64,000 nucleotides of DNA from Flavobacteriales bacterium (GCA_947460825.1 CANHHA010000007.1:20409-84408), one strand, 5' to 3'. Counted from the first letter of the stretch, positions 8,541 to 18,090 are shown. Notes: generated by a model not told the origin, from the sequence alone. Numbers and translations: made by a program.

Positions 8541-9118
8541 TCCAAAAGCAGTAATCTTCCCATAGGTCCCTCGCACATCAATAAATCGAGCGCTGATAAA
8601 TTATTAATGAAGGGTGTTTGGTAACTAAATACTTGCTGATATTCCGTAAAGGATTTTCGTGTTAACCAATCGATTTGACGTAAGTCTGTTGCCTCGTATG
8701 GTTTGAATTCGTTCGTGTACCCAATTGAAACAGGCAAATCCCATGCTTCAATGAATAGCTGTAAAATTTGTGCGTTTAGTGCTGAAAGTTCACGGGGAGG
8801 ATTTAGCAATAAAGACTCGATTTCGAGGTCATAAAAATCAAAATACGGGGATTTCCCATACGCAGTTTTTATCGCTCGCCAGTGTTTAATTCCCCACAGG
8901 GGTTCATCGCCAATTCGGACTTCACCCACGGATTGCTTTTCCAACTGATGTGAAATAGGAACGGTTAGGCGCAGAATGCCCTCGGAACCTAAAATTTCGC
9001 ATCGATTTCGAATGCTCTGCTTGATCCAATGTTCGTGATGATCAATCCATACGATCTTGTGCCTACATAGTTCCTTCACATAGTGAATGCTGGGGAAATA
9101 TGCCGTTGGGAAAATCAC
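8537..9118 (-). CDS. WbqC-like family protein
   Basis: 193 aa matching the WbqC-like family: 'PTAYFPSIHYVKEL' at the N-terminus, 'IDHHEHWIKQSIRNRCEI', 'LTVPIS', and a 'W..IKTAYGKSPYFDFY' block. The biochemical role of the family is not settled; members occur in O-antigen or surface polysaccharide loci. It starts with GTG directly after the lepB stop codon, so it is translated as the last gene of the par-dap-lep operon. Confidence 0.85.
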   Translation of the reverse strand: MIFPTAYFPSIHYVKELCRHKIVWIDHHEHWIKQSIRNRCEILGSEGILRLTVPISHQLEKQSVGEVRIGDEPLWGIKHWRAIKTAYGKSPYFDFYDLEIESLLLNPPRELSALNAQILQLFIEAWDLPVSIGYTNEFKPYEATDLRQIDWLTRKSFTEYQQVFSYQTPFINNLSALDLLMCEGPMGRLLLLD

Positions 9119-11041
9119 CTATGCCAAATACTTGAAAATGGCAATTAATACTCCGATTCCTAAGGCGAAACCAATGAGCTGCAGTATACTAAAGGAACCT
9201 TCTTGACTCACGTTTTTAAGGATCCGTTCCATTCTAAATCCTTTATAAGGGCTTTTAGATAACCAAACTAAGGAAGCTCTACCAACGATGTGATCTTCCG
9301 GTACAAATCCCCATACTCGGGAATCGGCTGAATTATAGCGGTTATCTCCCATCATCCAATAATAGTCCATTCCAAAGGTATAGGTGCTTGATTTTTTACC
9401 ATCGATAAGAATGGTTCCGTCTTTCTTTTCCACTAAAGAGTGCCCTTCGTAAGCACTAATAATTCTTCGGTACCAGGCAATATTCTCGGCACTGATTGAT
9501 ACGGTAGTGCCTTTTTTAGGAACCGTGAATTCTTGGAAATCCGTCATGGTATTATTCACGTAAAAATCCTTTGGAAAACACTCTAAATTTTCAATCAAAT
9601 CCTCAGGGGAAGGGGTTCGTTTCTCAACCGTGTACGATGGGCGGTCTATGTGTGCTTTAAACTTAGCCGTTGGATATGCCTGTTGTATCTCTCGTTTCTC
9701 ACGTGGACTGATGTTTAACACATACGGATTCGTAGAGTCGCCTTCTTCAAAATCGAACCGTGAACCATCCGGGGCATTCTCTAACCCATAGACATCAAAT
9801 AATTCCTGCGCGTTAAAGGTGGTTGAGGACTTACTTACATCCCACTTAAATGCCATATTGTCAAAGATCTTAGCTGGTTTTCCATTGCGGTATACGGTAG
9901 CATTGGAAACTTTAATGACATCACCGGGAGTTCCAATGCATCGCTTAATGTAATTCTCACGTTTATCCACTGGACGGTAGATTAAGCCACCGTGGGACAT
10001 CCCTTCAGCATTCTCGGAAGAGTAAATGGGGAATAAGCCGTTTTTCATATTTTCACGTGCAATATTTCGCCAATAATCGATGTTATCGATGAACGTCATA
10101 AACTTGAGGGAGTCTGCTGCATTCACTCCCTTTCCAAGTAAGTTATTTTTAATTCGAAACTGCCAAATCGCCTCGTTATTGATAATTCCATGGTAGTCAT
10201 GGCCCATTAAGCCGTTAGGGATTCTTGGGTCATACACCGCAGTGTCTCCGGAGGGGTAATTAAATACTACAATGTCATAGGGTTTGATTTTTCCAAAGCC
10301 CGGTAAGCGGAAATAGGATCCTTTCTCAATTGTTAAATAGGATGGAATATTAACCCATGGAACGTTGTTGTGTACAAGCGGATAGGAGAGGGGGGTAATC
10401 GGAACTTTTGGTCCGAAGGCCAATTTATTCACAAATAAGAAGTCGCCCACAAGCATCGTTTTTTCCATGGATCCTGTAGGGATTTGGAAAGGTTCAAAGA
10501 CATAGGTTCGAATAACGGTTGCCGCAATCAGTGCAAAAAGTAAGGAATCTCCCCACTCTTTGACTCCAGATTTACTTCCGGCTTTCCTTTTGCTAATCAA
10601 GGAAAACAAAAATTCTAAGGCATGGCCTAAAACCGGTAAACACATAAAAAGCACGAGGTGGTCTCCCCATTTCCGTGCCTCAATTTCTTTGGCGTTATTC
10701 CAGTTTGTTTCAGGAACTATGCATGCTTTTTCATCCCTTCCAAGTTGATACATAATCCAATACGGGAGGAAAATACCTTGAAGGGTTTCCACCATTGTAA
10801 ACTTACCAAATCGTCGGATTAAACTTACATTGGCGACCATCATCATAATAAGATGAACCCCGGGAATGAGCATGAGCACAGTCCAGAATGGTTTTTTACT
10901 GGTATGCTTAAACACTAGGAAATAATTATACAACGGAATGTAGGCATGCGAAGCTGGTAATTCCATTTTTTGAAATAATTTCCCCCATTGTCCTATAAAG
11001 GGATTTATTAAAATTAACAGGTAAAAAAAGATAAAACTCAT
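9119..11041 (-). CDS. lepB: Signal peptidase I, large Bacteroidetes form
   Basis: 640 aa, much longer than the proteobacterial enzyme. It cleaves signal peptides of exported preproteins at the inner membrane. The N-terminal 150 residues hold several membrane segments (DUF5684-like), followed by a second hydrophobic anchor. The catalytic serine is S191 in 'PTGSMEKTM'. The general-base lysine lies in 'NYIKRCIGTPGD', and box E is 'MGDNRYNSADSR.WGFVP' near residue 575. A long insert between the lysine and box E is usual for this phylum. A C-terminal transmembrane segment closes the protein. It is 4 nt after dapB and adjacent to the WbqC-like gene. Confidence 0.95.
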   Translation of the reverse strand: MSFIFFYLLILINPFIGQWGKLFQKMELPASHAYIPLYNYFLVFKHTSKKPFWTVLMLIPGVHLIMMMVANVSLIRRFGKFTMVETLQGIFLPYWIMYQLGRDEKACIVPETNWNNAKEIEARKWGDHLVLFMCLPVLGHALEFLFSLISKRKAGSKSGVKEWGDSLLFALIAATVIRTYVFEPFQIPTGSMEKTMLVGDFLFVNKLAFGPKVPITPLSYPLVHNNVPWVNIPSYLTIEKGSYFRLPGFGKIKPYDIVVFNYPSGDTAVYDPRIPNGLMGHDYHGIINNEAIWQFRIKNNLLGKGVNAADSLKFMTFIDNIDYWRNIARENMKNGLFPIYSSENAEGMSHGGLIYRPVDKRENYIKRCIGTPGDVIKVSNATVYRNGKPAKIFDNMAFKWDVSKSSTTFNAQELFDVYGLENAPDGSRFDFEEGDSTNPYVLNISPREKREIQQAYPTAKFKAHIDRPSYTVEKRTPSPEDLIENLECFPKDFYVNNTMTDFQEFTVPKKGTTVSISAENIAWYRRIISAYEGHSLVEKKDGTILIDGKKSSTYTFGMDYYWMMGDNRYNSADSRVWGFVPEDHIVGRASLVWLSKSPYKGFRMERILKNVSQEGSFSILQLIGFALGIGVLIAIFKYLA

Positions 11042-11045
11042 GTGC

Positions 11046-11759
11046 TTATATTATTTGTAAAACATCTTTCATCGTGAAAACGCCTTGTTTTCCGAGTGCG
11101 AATTCTGCCGCTAGAATAGCGCCTAGTGCAAATCCGTCACGGTTGTGAGCTTCATGCCTCAGCGTAATGGTATCTATGGTGGATGTTGCCCTGATTTCGT
11201 GAGTTCCGGGTACATCGGGAAGGCGTTTCGCCTCAATTAATAATTCGTTATTATCGGTTACAGCATTCAATGACCACGTTTTGTAGGCTGGGTGCTTTTC
11301 AATAATTCCTGCTGCCAGCGTGAGTGCAGTACCACTCGGTGAATCTAGTTTTTGAAGGTGGTGAATTTCTTCAATGGATAGGGCGTATTGAGGATATGCA
11401 GCCAACATTTGTGCTAAATTCTCTGTGAGCTGTTGGAATATATTTACGCCGATACTAAAATTAGATGCATGTACCAAACAAGTATTTGCGGCTTCAATTT
11501 GTTGGGTAATTTGCGGCAAATGGGCGCTCCATGCGGTAGTTCCAACCACTATGGGTAAGTGTTGTTGAATCGCCGTTTCAATATGGCCTACCACCAGTTC
11601 TGGACGGGTGAATTCAATGGCTACATCTGCGTTGGTTTGAGTGGCAAGGGTATAGGGACTTGCAGTATTGAAAATTGAACAAATTTCATGACCTCGCTCT
11701 TTCGCTAAGCGCTCGATGGTTTTACCCATTTTCCCATATCCCACCAGTGCAATTTTCAT
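11046..11759 (-). CDS. dapB: 4-hydroxy-tetrahydrodipicolinate reductase
   Basis: 237 aa. It carries out the second committed step of the diaminopimelate/lysine pathway and so feeds peptidoglycan synthesis. The Rossmann start is 'ALVGYGKMGKTI'. The active-site block 'EIHHLQKLDSPSGTAL' carries the catalytic histidine, lysine and PSGT loop. It sits 4 nt after the DUF5683 gene and 4 nt before lepB, so it is in the same transcript. Confidence 0.96.
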   Translation of the reverse strand: MKIALVGYGKMGKTIERLAKERGHEICSIFNTASPYTLATQTNADVAIEFTRPELVVGHIETAIQQHLPIVVGTTAWSAHLPQITQQIEAANTCLVHASNFSIGVNIFQQLTENLAQMLAAYPQYALSIEEIHHLQKLDSPSGTALTLAAGIIEKHPAYKTWSLNAVTDNNELLIEAKRLPDVPGTHEIRATSTIDTITLRHEAHNRDGFALGAILAAEFALGKQGVFTMKDVLQII

Positions 11760-11763
11760 GAAA

Positions 11764-12300
11764 TCAATGGAGGTTTAGTTTAGCGGTCAACCCGAAACTG
11801 TTGTAATTTAAAAACGAGGGTCTTACCATCAGGCTAAGATTTTTGGATACGTCAAAAGATAGGAAATGAGCTTCTACTGCGGCATCAAGGATTTGAAGGG
11901 CATATACCGCGCCTAATCCTAAAATGGAGAGGTCACGTAATCTCGCATATTGATCATACAAGGAAACGAGCGCTTGGTCATCGTAATCTATCCATTGCGG
12001 GTCTCCGATACTCCCGGCTTGCCGCACTGCATATTCGGATTTAATGCCTTGCACCATGCGCTGATTTTGAATGAGTATATAAGTGGTCCCTCCCAATCCT
12101 GCTGCAATTAGAGGAACTTTCCAAAAGGCATTTTTTCTTCCAGTAGTATGAATGCTGTTAAATACTTGTCCTGCTCCGGGAAGACACGCTGAAAAAAGTG
12201 CGGCCTTTCTAAACGGGATCAGGGTGTCTTTGGATGTTTGTTGTGCTGAAATCAAACACAGCGTACACGCTATGAAACTAAATAAAATCAGCAATTTCAT
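11764..12300 (-). CDS. DUF5683-type membrane-associated protein
   Basis: 178 aa with a signal peptide ending near 'LISAQ'. The 'AALFSACLPGAGQVFN' block followed by a hydrophobic glycine-rich segment ('VPLIAAGLGGTTYILI') is typical of DUF5683, found beside parB in many Bacteroidetes. A second hydrophobic segment is at about 125-145. Its ATG overlaps the parB stop by 4 bp, so translation is probably coupled. Function unknown; likely in the envelope. Confidence 0.8.
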   Translation of the reverse strand: MKLLILFSFIACTLCLISAQQTSKDTLIPFRKAALFSACLPGAGQVFNSIHTTGRKNAFWKVPLIAAGLGGTTYILIQNQRMVQGIKSEYAVRQAGSIGDPQWIDYDDQALVSLYDQYARLRDLSILGLGAVYALQILDAAVEAHFLSFDVSKNLSLMVRPSFLNYNSFGLTAKLNLH

Positions 12301-13157
12301 TTATTACTTAAGGTTTCGATGAGCATATTCAATTGTTCCATAGAATTGAAGGATACGGTAATTTTTCCTTTTCCTTTTGCATCTTGACTCACCTGAACGC
12401 GCAAGCCCAGGGTTGATTTAAGTTGTTTCTCAATGGATTGAACTACGGCAGATTTTTGGGTTGACTTGCCTGGAGTTGGCTTGGGTTTGCTGTTTGATTT
12501 CCCCCATTGTTCCACTTCTCGCACGCTCAATTGGTTGGTTCTTATGGCATTAAACGCCTTGATTTGCTCCGTTTCATCCTGAATACTCAATAGGGCGCGT
12601 GCATGTCCCATGGTTAATTGTTGATCGCGAACGGCTGCCTGAATTTCTGCAGGTAATTTCAGTAATCGAAGGTGGTTAGCAATGTCTGACCGTGATTTTG
12701 AAATTTTAATCCCGAGTTCAGATTGGGTGTATTTACATTCCTCGATGAGGCGCGAATAGGATAAGCCAATTTCTATGGAGTTTAAATTTTCCCGTTGAAT
12801 GTTCTCTACCAACGCCATTTCTAACATGGCTTGATCGTTTGCAACGCGAATGTAGGCAGGTACGGCACTTAATCCTGCCAAATGAGAGGCACGAAGACGC
12901 CGTTCTCCCGAAATCAGTTGATATCGGTTTGGACTGATTTGTCGTAAGGTCAGGGGTTGAATGATGCCCAACTCCTTGATTGATGAAGCCAATTCTTCGA
13001 GCGCTTCCGCTTCAAAATGTGTTCTTGGATTAAATGGGTTTGTCTCTATGCATGCGATTTCCACCATGGTTGTACCGCCAATGCCGGGTTCATTGTTGGA
13101 GAGTAAGGCACCTAAGCCGCGTCCCAATGCGGGTCCTTTTTTGTTATTCGAAGTCAT
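12297..13157 (-). CDS. parB: Chromosome partitioning protein ParB
   Basis: 286 aa. The N-terminal ParB/Srx (CTPase) domain carries 'NPFNPRTHF', the 'LISGERRLRAS' motif (box II) and 'ALVENIQRENLNSIE'. The helix-turn-helix for parS binding is in 'YTQSELGIKISKSRSDIANHLRLLKLP'. The C-terminal dimerisation segment includes 'IEKQLKSTLGLRVQV'. It overlaps parA by 14 bp. I did not find a parS site matching TGTTTCACGTGAAACA in the window. Confidence 0.95.
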   Translation of the reverse strand: MTSNNKKGPALGRGLGALLSNNEPGIGGTTMVEIACIETNPFNPRTHFEAEALEELASSIKELGIIQPLTLRQISPNRYQLISGERRLRASHLAGLSAVPAYIRVANDQAMLEMALVENIQRENLNSIEIGLSYSRLIEECKYTQSELGIKISKSRSDIANHLRLLKLPAEIQAAVRDQQLTMGHARALLSIQDETEQIKAFNAIRTNQLSVREVEQWGKSNSKPKPTPGKSTQKSAVVQSIEKQLKSTLGLRVQVSQDAKGKGKITVSFNSMEQLNMLIETLSNK

Positions 13158-13965
13158 TTTCTAATTCAAAATCAATGTGTTTATCCGAATTACCCATTTT
13201 GGTAAGGTTGTTTTTTTGTAGAATCTCACGAGCGAGGTTGAGGTAATTAATGGCGCCTTTCGAGGCAGCGTCATGCATAATTACAGGAATTCCATGGCTC
13301 GAAGATTCCGAAAGGGTAGTGTTGCGATGTATAATGGTATCGAACACTAAGCGTTGAAAGTGTGTTTTAACTTCATCAACTACTTGATTGGCAAGCCTTA
13401 ATCGTGTGTCATACATGGTTAGTAACATTCCTTCTATTTCTAAGGTGGGGTTTAACCTACCCTGTACAATCTTGATGGTATTGATCAGCTTACTAAGTCC
13501 TTCCAGGGCAAAATACTCACATTGAACTGGAATTAACACCGAGTCTGCCGCAACCAATGAATTCACAGTAATTAGGCCCAGCGACGGGGAGCAATCGATC
13601 AATATTACATCGTACTGATCAGAAACTTCTTCTAAGGCCTTTTTGAGTAAAAATTCCCTATCCTCTAAATTGATCATTTCGAGCTCAGCACCAACCAAGT
13701 CAATGTGAGAGGGTAATAAATAAAGATTGGGGGTATTGGTTTCAAGGATAAGCGATGCGGTTGAAGCACCATTGACTAAACAATCATAAATGTTATGTAC
13801 ATTTTTCGGATCGAACCCTAAGCCTGATGTCGAGTTGGCTTGCGGATCTGCATCAATAATGAGTGTTTTGTATTCCAGTACGCCTAGGCAGCCGCCTAAA
13901 TTGATGGTGGTAGTTGTTTTACCAACTCCTCCTTTCTGATTTGCTATTGCAATGGTTTTTGCCAT
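13144..13965 (-). CDS. parA: Chromosome partitioning ATPase ParA (Soj)
   Basis: 273 aa from the ATG at 13965, chosen because 'MAKTIAIANQKGG' is where the family starts; the frame extends 23 codons upstream but that part looks non-coding. The deviant Walker A motif is 'KGGVGKTTT' (residues 11-19), the Walker A' aspartate lies in 'LIIDADPQANST', and Walker B in 'VILIDCSPSLG'. It is the first gene of a six-gene operon. A TATTTTTG box lies 4 nt before the ATG, which suggests a leaderless or nearly leaderless mRNA. Confidence 0.96.
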   Translation of the reverse strand: MAKTIAIANQKGGVGKTTTTINLGGCLGVLEYKTLIIDADPQANSTSGLGFDPKNVHNIYDCLVNGASTASLILETNTPNLYLLPSHIDLVGAELEMINLEDREFLLKKALEEVSDQYDVILIDCSPSLGLITVNSLVAADSVLIPVQCEYFALEGLSKLINTIKIVQGRLNPTLEIEGMLLTMYDTRLRLANQVVDEVKTHFQRLVFDTIIHRNTTLSESSSHGIPVIMHDAASKGAINYLNLAREILQKNNLTKMGNSDKHIDFELENDFE

Positions 13966-13969
13966 ACTA

Positions 13970-13977
13970 CAAAAATA
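13970..13977 (-). promoter_or_regulatory. Promoter -7 box 4 nt before parA
   Basis: TATTTTTG on the minus strand, an exact TAnnTTTG. Only TAGT separates it from the ATG. If used, transcription would start at or within a few bases of the start codon. Confidence 0.5.
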
Positions 13978-14044
13978 GTGATTCATCGATGCTTCTGCAA
14001 GTTCGTTTTCTGGGTTAATTCGCCTTTTTATCAACCATTTTCAT

Positions 14045-14052
14045 TATTTTTG
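14045..14052 (+). promoter_or_regulatory. Likely -7 box of the FHA gene
   Basis: TATTTTTG 17 nt before the ATG at 14070, divergent from the parA promoter. Confidence 0.5.
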
Positions 14053-14069
14053 TTAAATCATTCGCAGTT

Positions 14070-14501
14070 ATGCCAAAGAACACACACCTCCGTATCGGTC
14101 GAGCAAAACACAACCAAGTTATATTGGACCACGAGCAAATTGCAGCGGAGCATTTGGAGTTGTTCGCAGATGCTGAGGGAAACGTTTTTATTACCGATTT
14201 AGGTTCTGCTCAAGGAACCAAAGTCAATGGGCATGTGCTCAAAGGTTTTGTGCAGTTAAAGGATATGGATGAAGTGGTACTCGGCGGGAAGGTTAAGTTT
14301 AATTGGAAGAAATATCGAAATATTGAACAAACTGTACCGAAAGATATCGGAAAGCGTCCTCCAATTGAGATTCAACATACCTCTCCAGCCCCGAAGAAAC
14401 GAGCGGATAAGCAAGCTGTTTTGGCGGTGGAGTCGAAAAGTTTGCTCATTATTTATGGAATTATCGCCTTACTCATTCTGATGATTTATCTTATAAATTA
14501 G
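14070..14501 (+). CDS. FHA-domain protein with C-terminal membrane anchor
   Basis: 143 aa. The first 80 residues form a forkhead-associated (phosphothreonine-binding) domain: 'LRIGRAKHNQVIL', an 'AAEHLELFADAEGNVFITDLGSAQGT' block with the 'LGS..GT.VNG' motif, and 'GG.V.F.W' at the end. A linker rich in K, P and Q leads to one transmembrane helix at the very C-terminus ('LLIIYGIIALLILMIYL'), so the FHA domain faces the cytoplasm. No kinase or phosphatase gene is next to it, so the partner is unknown. Confidence 0.85.
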   Translation: MPKNTHLRIGRAKHNQVILDHEQIAAEHLELFADAEGNVFITDLGSAQGTKVNGHVLKGFVQLKDMDEVVLGGKVKFNWKKYRNIEQTVPKDIGKRPPIEIQHTSPAPKKRADKQAVLAVESKSLLIIYGIIALLILMIYLIN

Positions 14502-14574
14502 TTGGGATTTTAGGTATAATTAAAAAAAATTAGTAATATTGCACCCCCAAAGTGGTGAATTTAATATCAGAATC

Positions 14575-14937
14575 ATGAACTTAATCAGTGAAATTCAAAA
14601 AGAAATAATTGCCTTAAACGATCTACCTTCATTTAAATCTGGAGATACCGTTTCAGTAAGCTATAAAATTAAAGAAGGTAATAAAGAACGTACCCAGCAA
14701 TTTCAAGGTGTTGTATTGCAACGCAGAGGTGCAGGAGCTACCGAAACCTTTACTGTCCGTAAAATGTCCGGAAATATCGGTGTTGAGCGTATTTTCCCAG
14801 TAAACTCTCCATTCATCGAAGCGATCAACATCATCAAACGAGGAGATGTTCGAAGAGCTCGTATTTTCTACTTCCGTGAGCGTACTGGTAAGTCAGCACG
14901 TATTCGTGAGAAAAAGCAATTCAAGAAAGAAGCGTAA
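14575..14937 (+). CDS. rplS: 50S ribosomal protein L19
   Basis: 120 aa from the ATG at 14575; the frame is open 12 codons further upstream but that part is not protein-like and covers the leader. Family motifs 'FKSGDTVSVSYKIKEGNKER', 'QGVVLQRRG', 'ETFTVRKMS..IGVERIFP' and 'RARIFYFRERTGKSARI' are all there. L19 sits at the 30S-50S interface. It has its own terminator 24 nt downstream. A TAATATTG at 14534-14541 may be the promoter -7 box. Confidence 0.97.
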   Translation: MNLISEIQKEIIALNDLPSFKSGDTVSVSYKIKEGNKERTQQFQGVVLQRRGAGATETFTVRKMSGNIGVERIFPVNSPFIEAINIIKRGDVRRARIFYFRERTGKSARIREKKQFKKEA

Positions 14938-14960
14938 ATCGCTTCCGAAAATATATGTTA

Positions 14961-14982
14961 AGGGCCCGAAAGGCCCTTTTTT
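14961..14982 (+). terminator. Rho-independent terminator after rplS
   Basis: AGGGCC, loop cgaaa, GGCCCT, then a T-run. It ends at the stop codon of the convergent PorE-like gene. Confidence 0.85.
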
Positions 14983-17011
14983 ATTGACTAATAAGTAAGA
15001 ACTCAGTTCGGCGATTATTAGCGCGGTTTTGCTCGTTCGTGTTGGGATACTTTGGATTTTTTTCTCCGAATCCCTTGCTGGAAAGACGGGTTGCGTCTAC
15101 TCCTTGCGCTACTAGAAATTTCAATACGGTATTGGCTCGAGATTCAGATAGGGCCAAATTCTTCTCATCATCTCCAAGATCATCCGTGTGCCCATGTATG
15201 GCGATGGTTAGTGATGCATTTTCATTTAAGTATTCGGAAAATCGCTTTAAAATAAGGGTTGAGCTTTCTGCTAATTCATAGGAATCTGTACCAAACAAAA
15301 TGTCTTTAATGTTATAGGTTTTCCCTGCCTTCAATGCTTCCGATTTCATCGATACTGTTACGCTGTTGGCGTTAAGTTGATCTTTAGTAATTATGGAGGA
15401 ATTGAATGCGCTTCCTTCCTTTTTTAGGGTAACCGTAATTGGTTCATCGGTATTCATTTTTAACACGACAGCATACTTACCGTCATCATTATTTACGTCC
15501 ATCACTACCTTTTCTCCATTCGATCCATAGGCAACCTCAATTTTACCATCTACCACCGCTTGATTCTTCTCGTCGGTGAGTTGCCCCTTTAATATAACTA
15601 CCGATTTTGGTTGTGCTTTTAGGTATAAATCAAACCCGTAGATGTTCCAATTTCCACCTTGTTGACTCGAATAATAGGCGAAATCTCCCTTTGTTGAAAC
15701 AAAGACCCCCAGTTCATCCCCGGTGGTATTAATCGGATATCCAATATTCTCTGCCTTACTCCAACCTTCTTCGGTTTTTCGGATGTAATAAATATCTAGA
15801 CCCCCAACGCCAGGTCGTTCTTCTGATGATTCCGATACAAAATATAGAGTTTCTCCATCTTGATGAAAGAAGGGGCTTTTATCTTTTCCGGCGGTATTTA
15901 TTTCGTTGAAAGGTTTACCCTCCGACCACGTTCCGTCATCTTTTTTGATGGCAATATAAATGTCGTTATTCCTCGACCCTTTTCTTAAGGTTGCATAGAA
16001 AAGTGTCTTACCATCGGCCGAAAGAGATGGTTGTGCTTCCCATCCGTCTTTGGTGTTGATCCCAGGGCCCATATTCACAAGTGGTGTCCATTGGTAATCG
16101 TTTCCCCCTTTACCCGTTCGTTTGTATGAGGTAGTAAATAAATCACAATTGAGATAAGTTTGCGAATAAACGGTTTCCTTTTTACACGCACAGATGATCA
16201 TTTCTTTGTTATCCGCAGATAAGGTAGCGGTACCATAGTTAAAAAAGGACCCATCGTTCAACGGGGCAGGGACTGGAACTCCGTAGTTAAATACATTTTC
16301 ATTGAGCGACAAGCGTTCAGATACCGTAAACTCCTCTATAATATGGTCGGAAATATCACCGAGGTTTTTGCGGTTTACTTTACGCGTAAAAAACATTAGG
16401 TCGTTATCGGGTGAAATCATCGGGAAATATTCGTCGAGGTCGGAGCTTACCTGTTCAATCAATATCGGTTCAAATGGAACTGGATTCTCGGTAAATGCTT
16501 TCGCCCGAAGATGCCGCTCGATGAAAGCGCCGGCGGTTTTCTTCTTTTCGGCGTGATCAGCAGCTAATCTCGTAAAATCATCTTCAGGTAAAGCAACTAA
16601 TTCCGTGAGGTATGGGATAGCCTTTTCAGTTTCCCCCTTGGTAACAAGCATTACTGCGAGATTATACAACATTTCTTCATGAAAGGTAGGGCATTTTTTA
16701 TAGGCAGAGGAATACAGCACAAAGGCCTGTGCTTCATATCGAGCTGCTTCCGATTCCTTTTTAGGATCCTCGCCTAATTTTCCAGCTAGCGCATAGGCTT
16801 TTTGGGCCATGATAAATGGGATTTCTGCATTATTAGGATAACTTGCATTGAGTTCTTGAAAAATCAAGCTCGCTTTATTTATATCCATTTCATCACGAAA
16901 GGGTTGTAAAGCTTTGATTAGTTTTTTGTCGCTGCTAATGCAGGGGTCGGATTGACCAAAACTGAGAAACGAGAAAAATAATAAAAAGTAGCACGGTATC
17001 CATCGGGGCAT
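14981..17011 (-). CDS. PorE-like OmpA-family envelope protein (TPR, PD40, CarD-like, OmpA)
   Basis: About 676 aa from the ATG at 17011 (signal peptide ending 'FLSFGQS'); an ATG 18 nt upstream is an alternative. Domain order: TPR-like helices (about 25-170, with 'LYNLAVMLVTKGETEKAIPYL'), PD40/WD40-like propeller strands (about 190-460, repeated 'SADGKTLFYAT' and 'GETLYFVSES' motifs), a carboxypeptidase-regulatory-like domain (about 475-560), and a C-terminal OmpA peptidoglycan-binding domain ('HGHTDDLGDDEKNLALSESRA...R'). This is the architecture of PorE, a T9SS component that ties the secretion machinery to peptidoglycan. Many paralogues with this layout exist, so the exact role is inferred. 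The window carries several T9SS cargoes. Confidence 0.85.
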   Translation of the reverse strand: MPRWIPCYFLLFFSFLSFGQSDPCISSDKKLIKALQPFRDEMDINKASLIFQELNASYPNNAEIPFIMAQKAYALAGKLGEDPKKESEAARYEAQAFVLYSSAYKKCPTFHEEMLYNLAVMLVTKGETEKAIPYLTELVALPEDDFTRLAADHAEKKKTAGAFIERHLRAKAFTENPVPFEPILIEQVSSDLDEYFPMISPDNDLMFFTRKVNRKNLGDISDHIIEEFTVSERLSLNENVFNYGVPVPAPLNDGSFFNYGTATLSADNKEMIICACKKETVYSQTYLNCDLFTTSYKRTGKGGNDYQWTPLVNMGPGINTKDGWEAQPSLSADGKTLFYATLRKGSRNNDIYIAIKKDDGTWSEGKPFNEINTAGKDKSPFFHQDGETLYFVSESSEERPGVGGLDIYYIRKTEEGWSKAENIGYPINTTGDELGVFVSTKGDFAYYSSQQGGNWNIYGFDLYLKAQPKSVVILKGQLTDEKNQAVVDGKIEVAYGSNGEKVVMDVNNDDGKYAVVLKMNTDEPITVTLKKEGSAFNSSIITKDQLNANSVTVSMKSEALKAGKTYNIKDILFGTDSYELAESSTLILKRFSEYLNENASLTIAIHGHTDDLGDDEKNLALSESRANTVLKFLVAQGVDATRLSSKGFGEKNPKYPNTNEQNRANNRRTEFLLISQ

Positions 17012-17067
17012 AGGCAAAAAATTAGTCAATACCTTTTAAGTAAATTATGCTGTAAAGGTTACACTTA

Positions 17068-18084
17068 TTATACCTTTTTTAATGCCGATATACAAACTTC
17101 AATGTCGGATCTTTGTATATTCAAGTGGGTCACAAAGCGTATCATACCCGGACCGAAGGCCATGCATAAAATCCCCTTTTCTTTGAGGTCTTGAATTATA
17201 AGGTCGCGCCGTTCAGCTTGGGTAAGGGTTATAACAACAATATTTGTTTCTACGGGATAAATTTCTTTTACCCAAGGCAGGGTAATTAAACAGGATTCAA
17301 GGAGTTTTGCGTGTACGTGATCTTCGTTTAAACGAGAAACGTGCCGTGTCAATGCGTAATACCCACCGGCAGCAATGATTCCAGCCTGGCGCATGCCACC
17401 GCCTAAGACTTTTCTAATTCTGCGTGCTTTGTGAATGAAGTCGGAGGAACCTATCAGTAATGAGCCAACCGGAGCCCCAAGTCCTTTGGAAAGGCACAGT
17501 GAAATGCTATCAAATGACTGGGCATAGGTAGCTGGGGTTTGCTTATTCACGGTTAGCGCGTTAAATAGTCTGGCTCCATCTAAGTGTAGCGGTAGGTTTT
17601 GATGCTTACAAAACGCAGCAATCCGTTGGATTTCTTCGAACTCATAAACAGCACCCCCACCGCGATTGGCAGTATCTTCAATGGAAACGAGTTGAGTAAG
17701 GGGTAAGTGAATGTCTTCTGGGTTATTTATTGCGGCTTGAAGATCCGAAGCGTTTATTTTCCCGTGATTTCCCCTAAGTAATTTCATGGAACATTGGCTG
17801 TTTCTTGCAATTCCGCCCCCTTCGTATTTGTAGATATGACTCTCTTGATGGCAAATTACCTCGCCTCCCGGCGCGGTGTGAACCATAATTGCAATCTGGT
17901 TGGTCTGTGTTCCAGATGCACAAAACAAGGCTGCCTCTTTCTTGAATAAATCCGCAGTATATTGTTCCAGTTGATTAACACTGGGATCTTCATTAAATAC
18001 ATCGTCTCCTACAGGTGCAGCGGCCATGTATTTGCGCATGGCTTGGGTTGGAATGGTTACCGTATCGCTTCTTAAATCGATCAT
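17068..18084 (-). CDS. ltaE: Threonine aldolase (beta-eliminating lyase family)
   Basis: 338 aa PLP enzyme, fold type I. It starts with the hallmark 'MIDLRSDTVTIPT..MR' and 'GDDVFNEDPSVNQLE'. The PLP lysine lies in 'SLCLSKGLGAPVGS' (about residue 200). The substrate-binding histidine and aspartate lie in 'LPLHLDGARLFNA'. It cleaves L-threonine or L-allo-threonine to glycine and acetaldehyde. Stereospecificity cannot be told from the sequence. The gene diverges from the TSUP permease with starts 32 nt apart. Confidence 0.93.
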   Translation of the reverse strand: MIDLRSDTVTIPTQAMRKYMAAAPVGDDVFNEDPSVNQLEQYTADLFKKEAALFCASGTQTNQIAIMVHTAPGGEVICHQESHIYKYEGGGIARNSQCSMKLLRGNHGKINASDLQAAINNPEDIHLPLTQLVSIEDTANRGGGAVYEFEEIQRIAAFCKHQNLPLHLDGARLFNALTVNKQTPATYAQSFDSISLCLSKGLGAPVGSLLIGSSDFIHKARRIRKVLGGGMRQAGIIAAGGYYALTRHVSRLNEDHVHAKLLESCLITLPWVKEIYPVETNIVVITLTQAERRDLIIQDLKEKGILCMAFGPGMIRFVTHLNIQRSDIEVCISALKKV

Positions 18085-18090
18085 TCTGGG

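Noticed and set aside
12297..13965. parS centromere site near parAB
   Set aside because: I looked for TGTTTCACGTGAAACA-like 16-mers by eye around the operon and saw none; a mismatch-tolerant search was not possible.
13144..14034. Upstream extension of parA to 14034
   Set aside because: The added 23 residues are not family-like, and a promoter box falls inside them.
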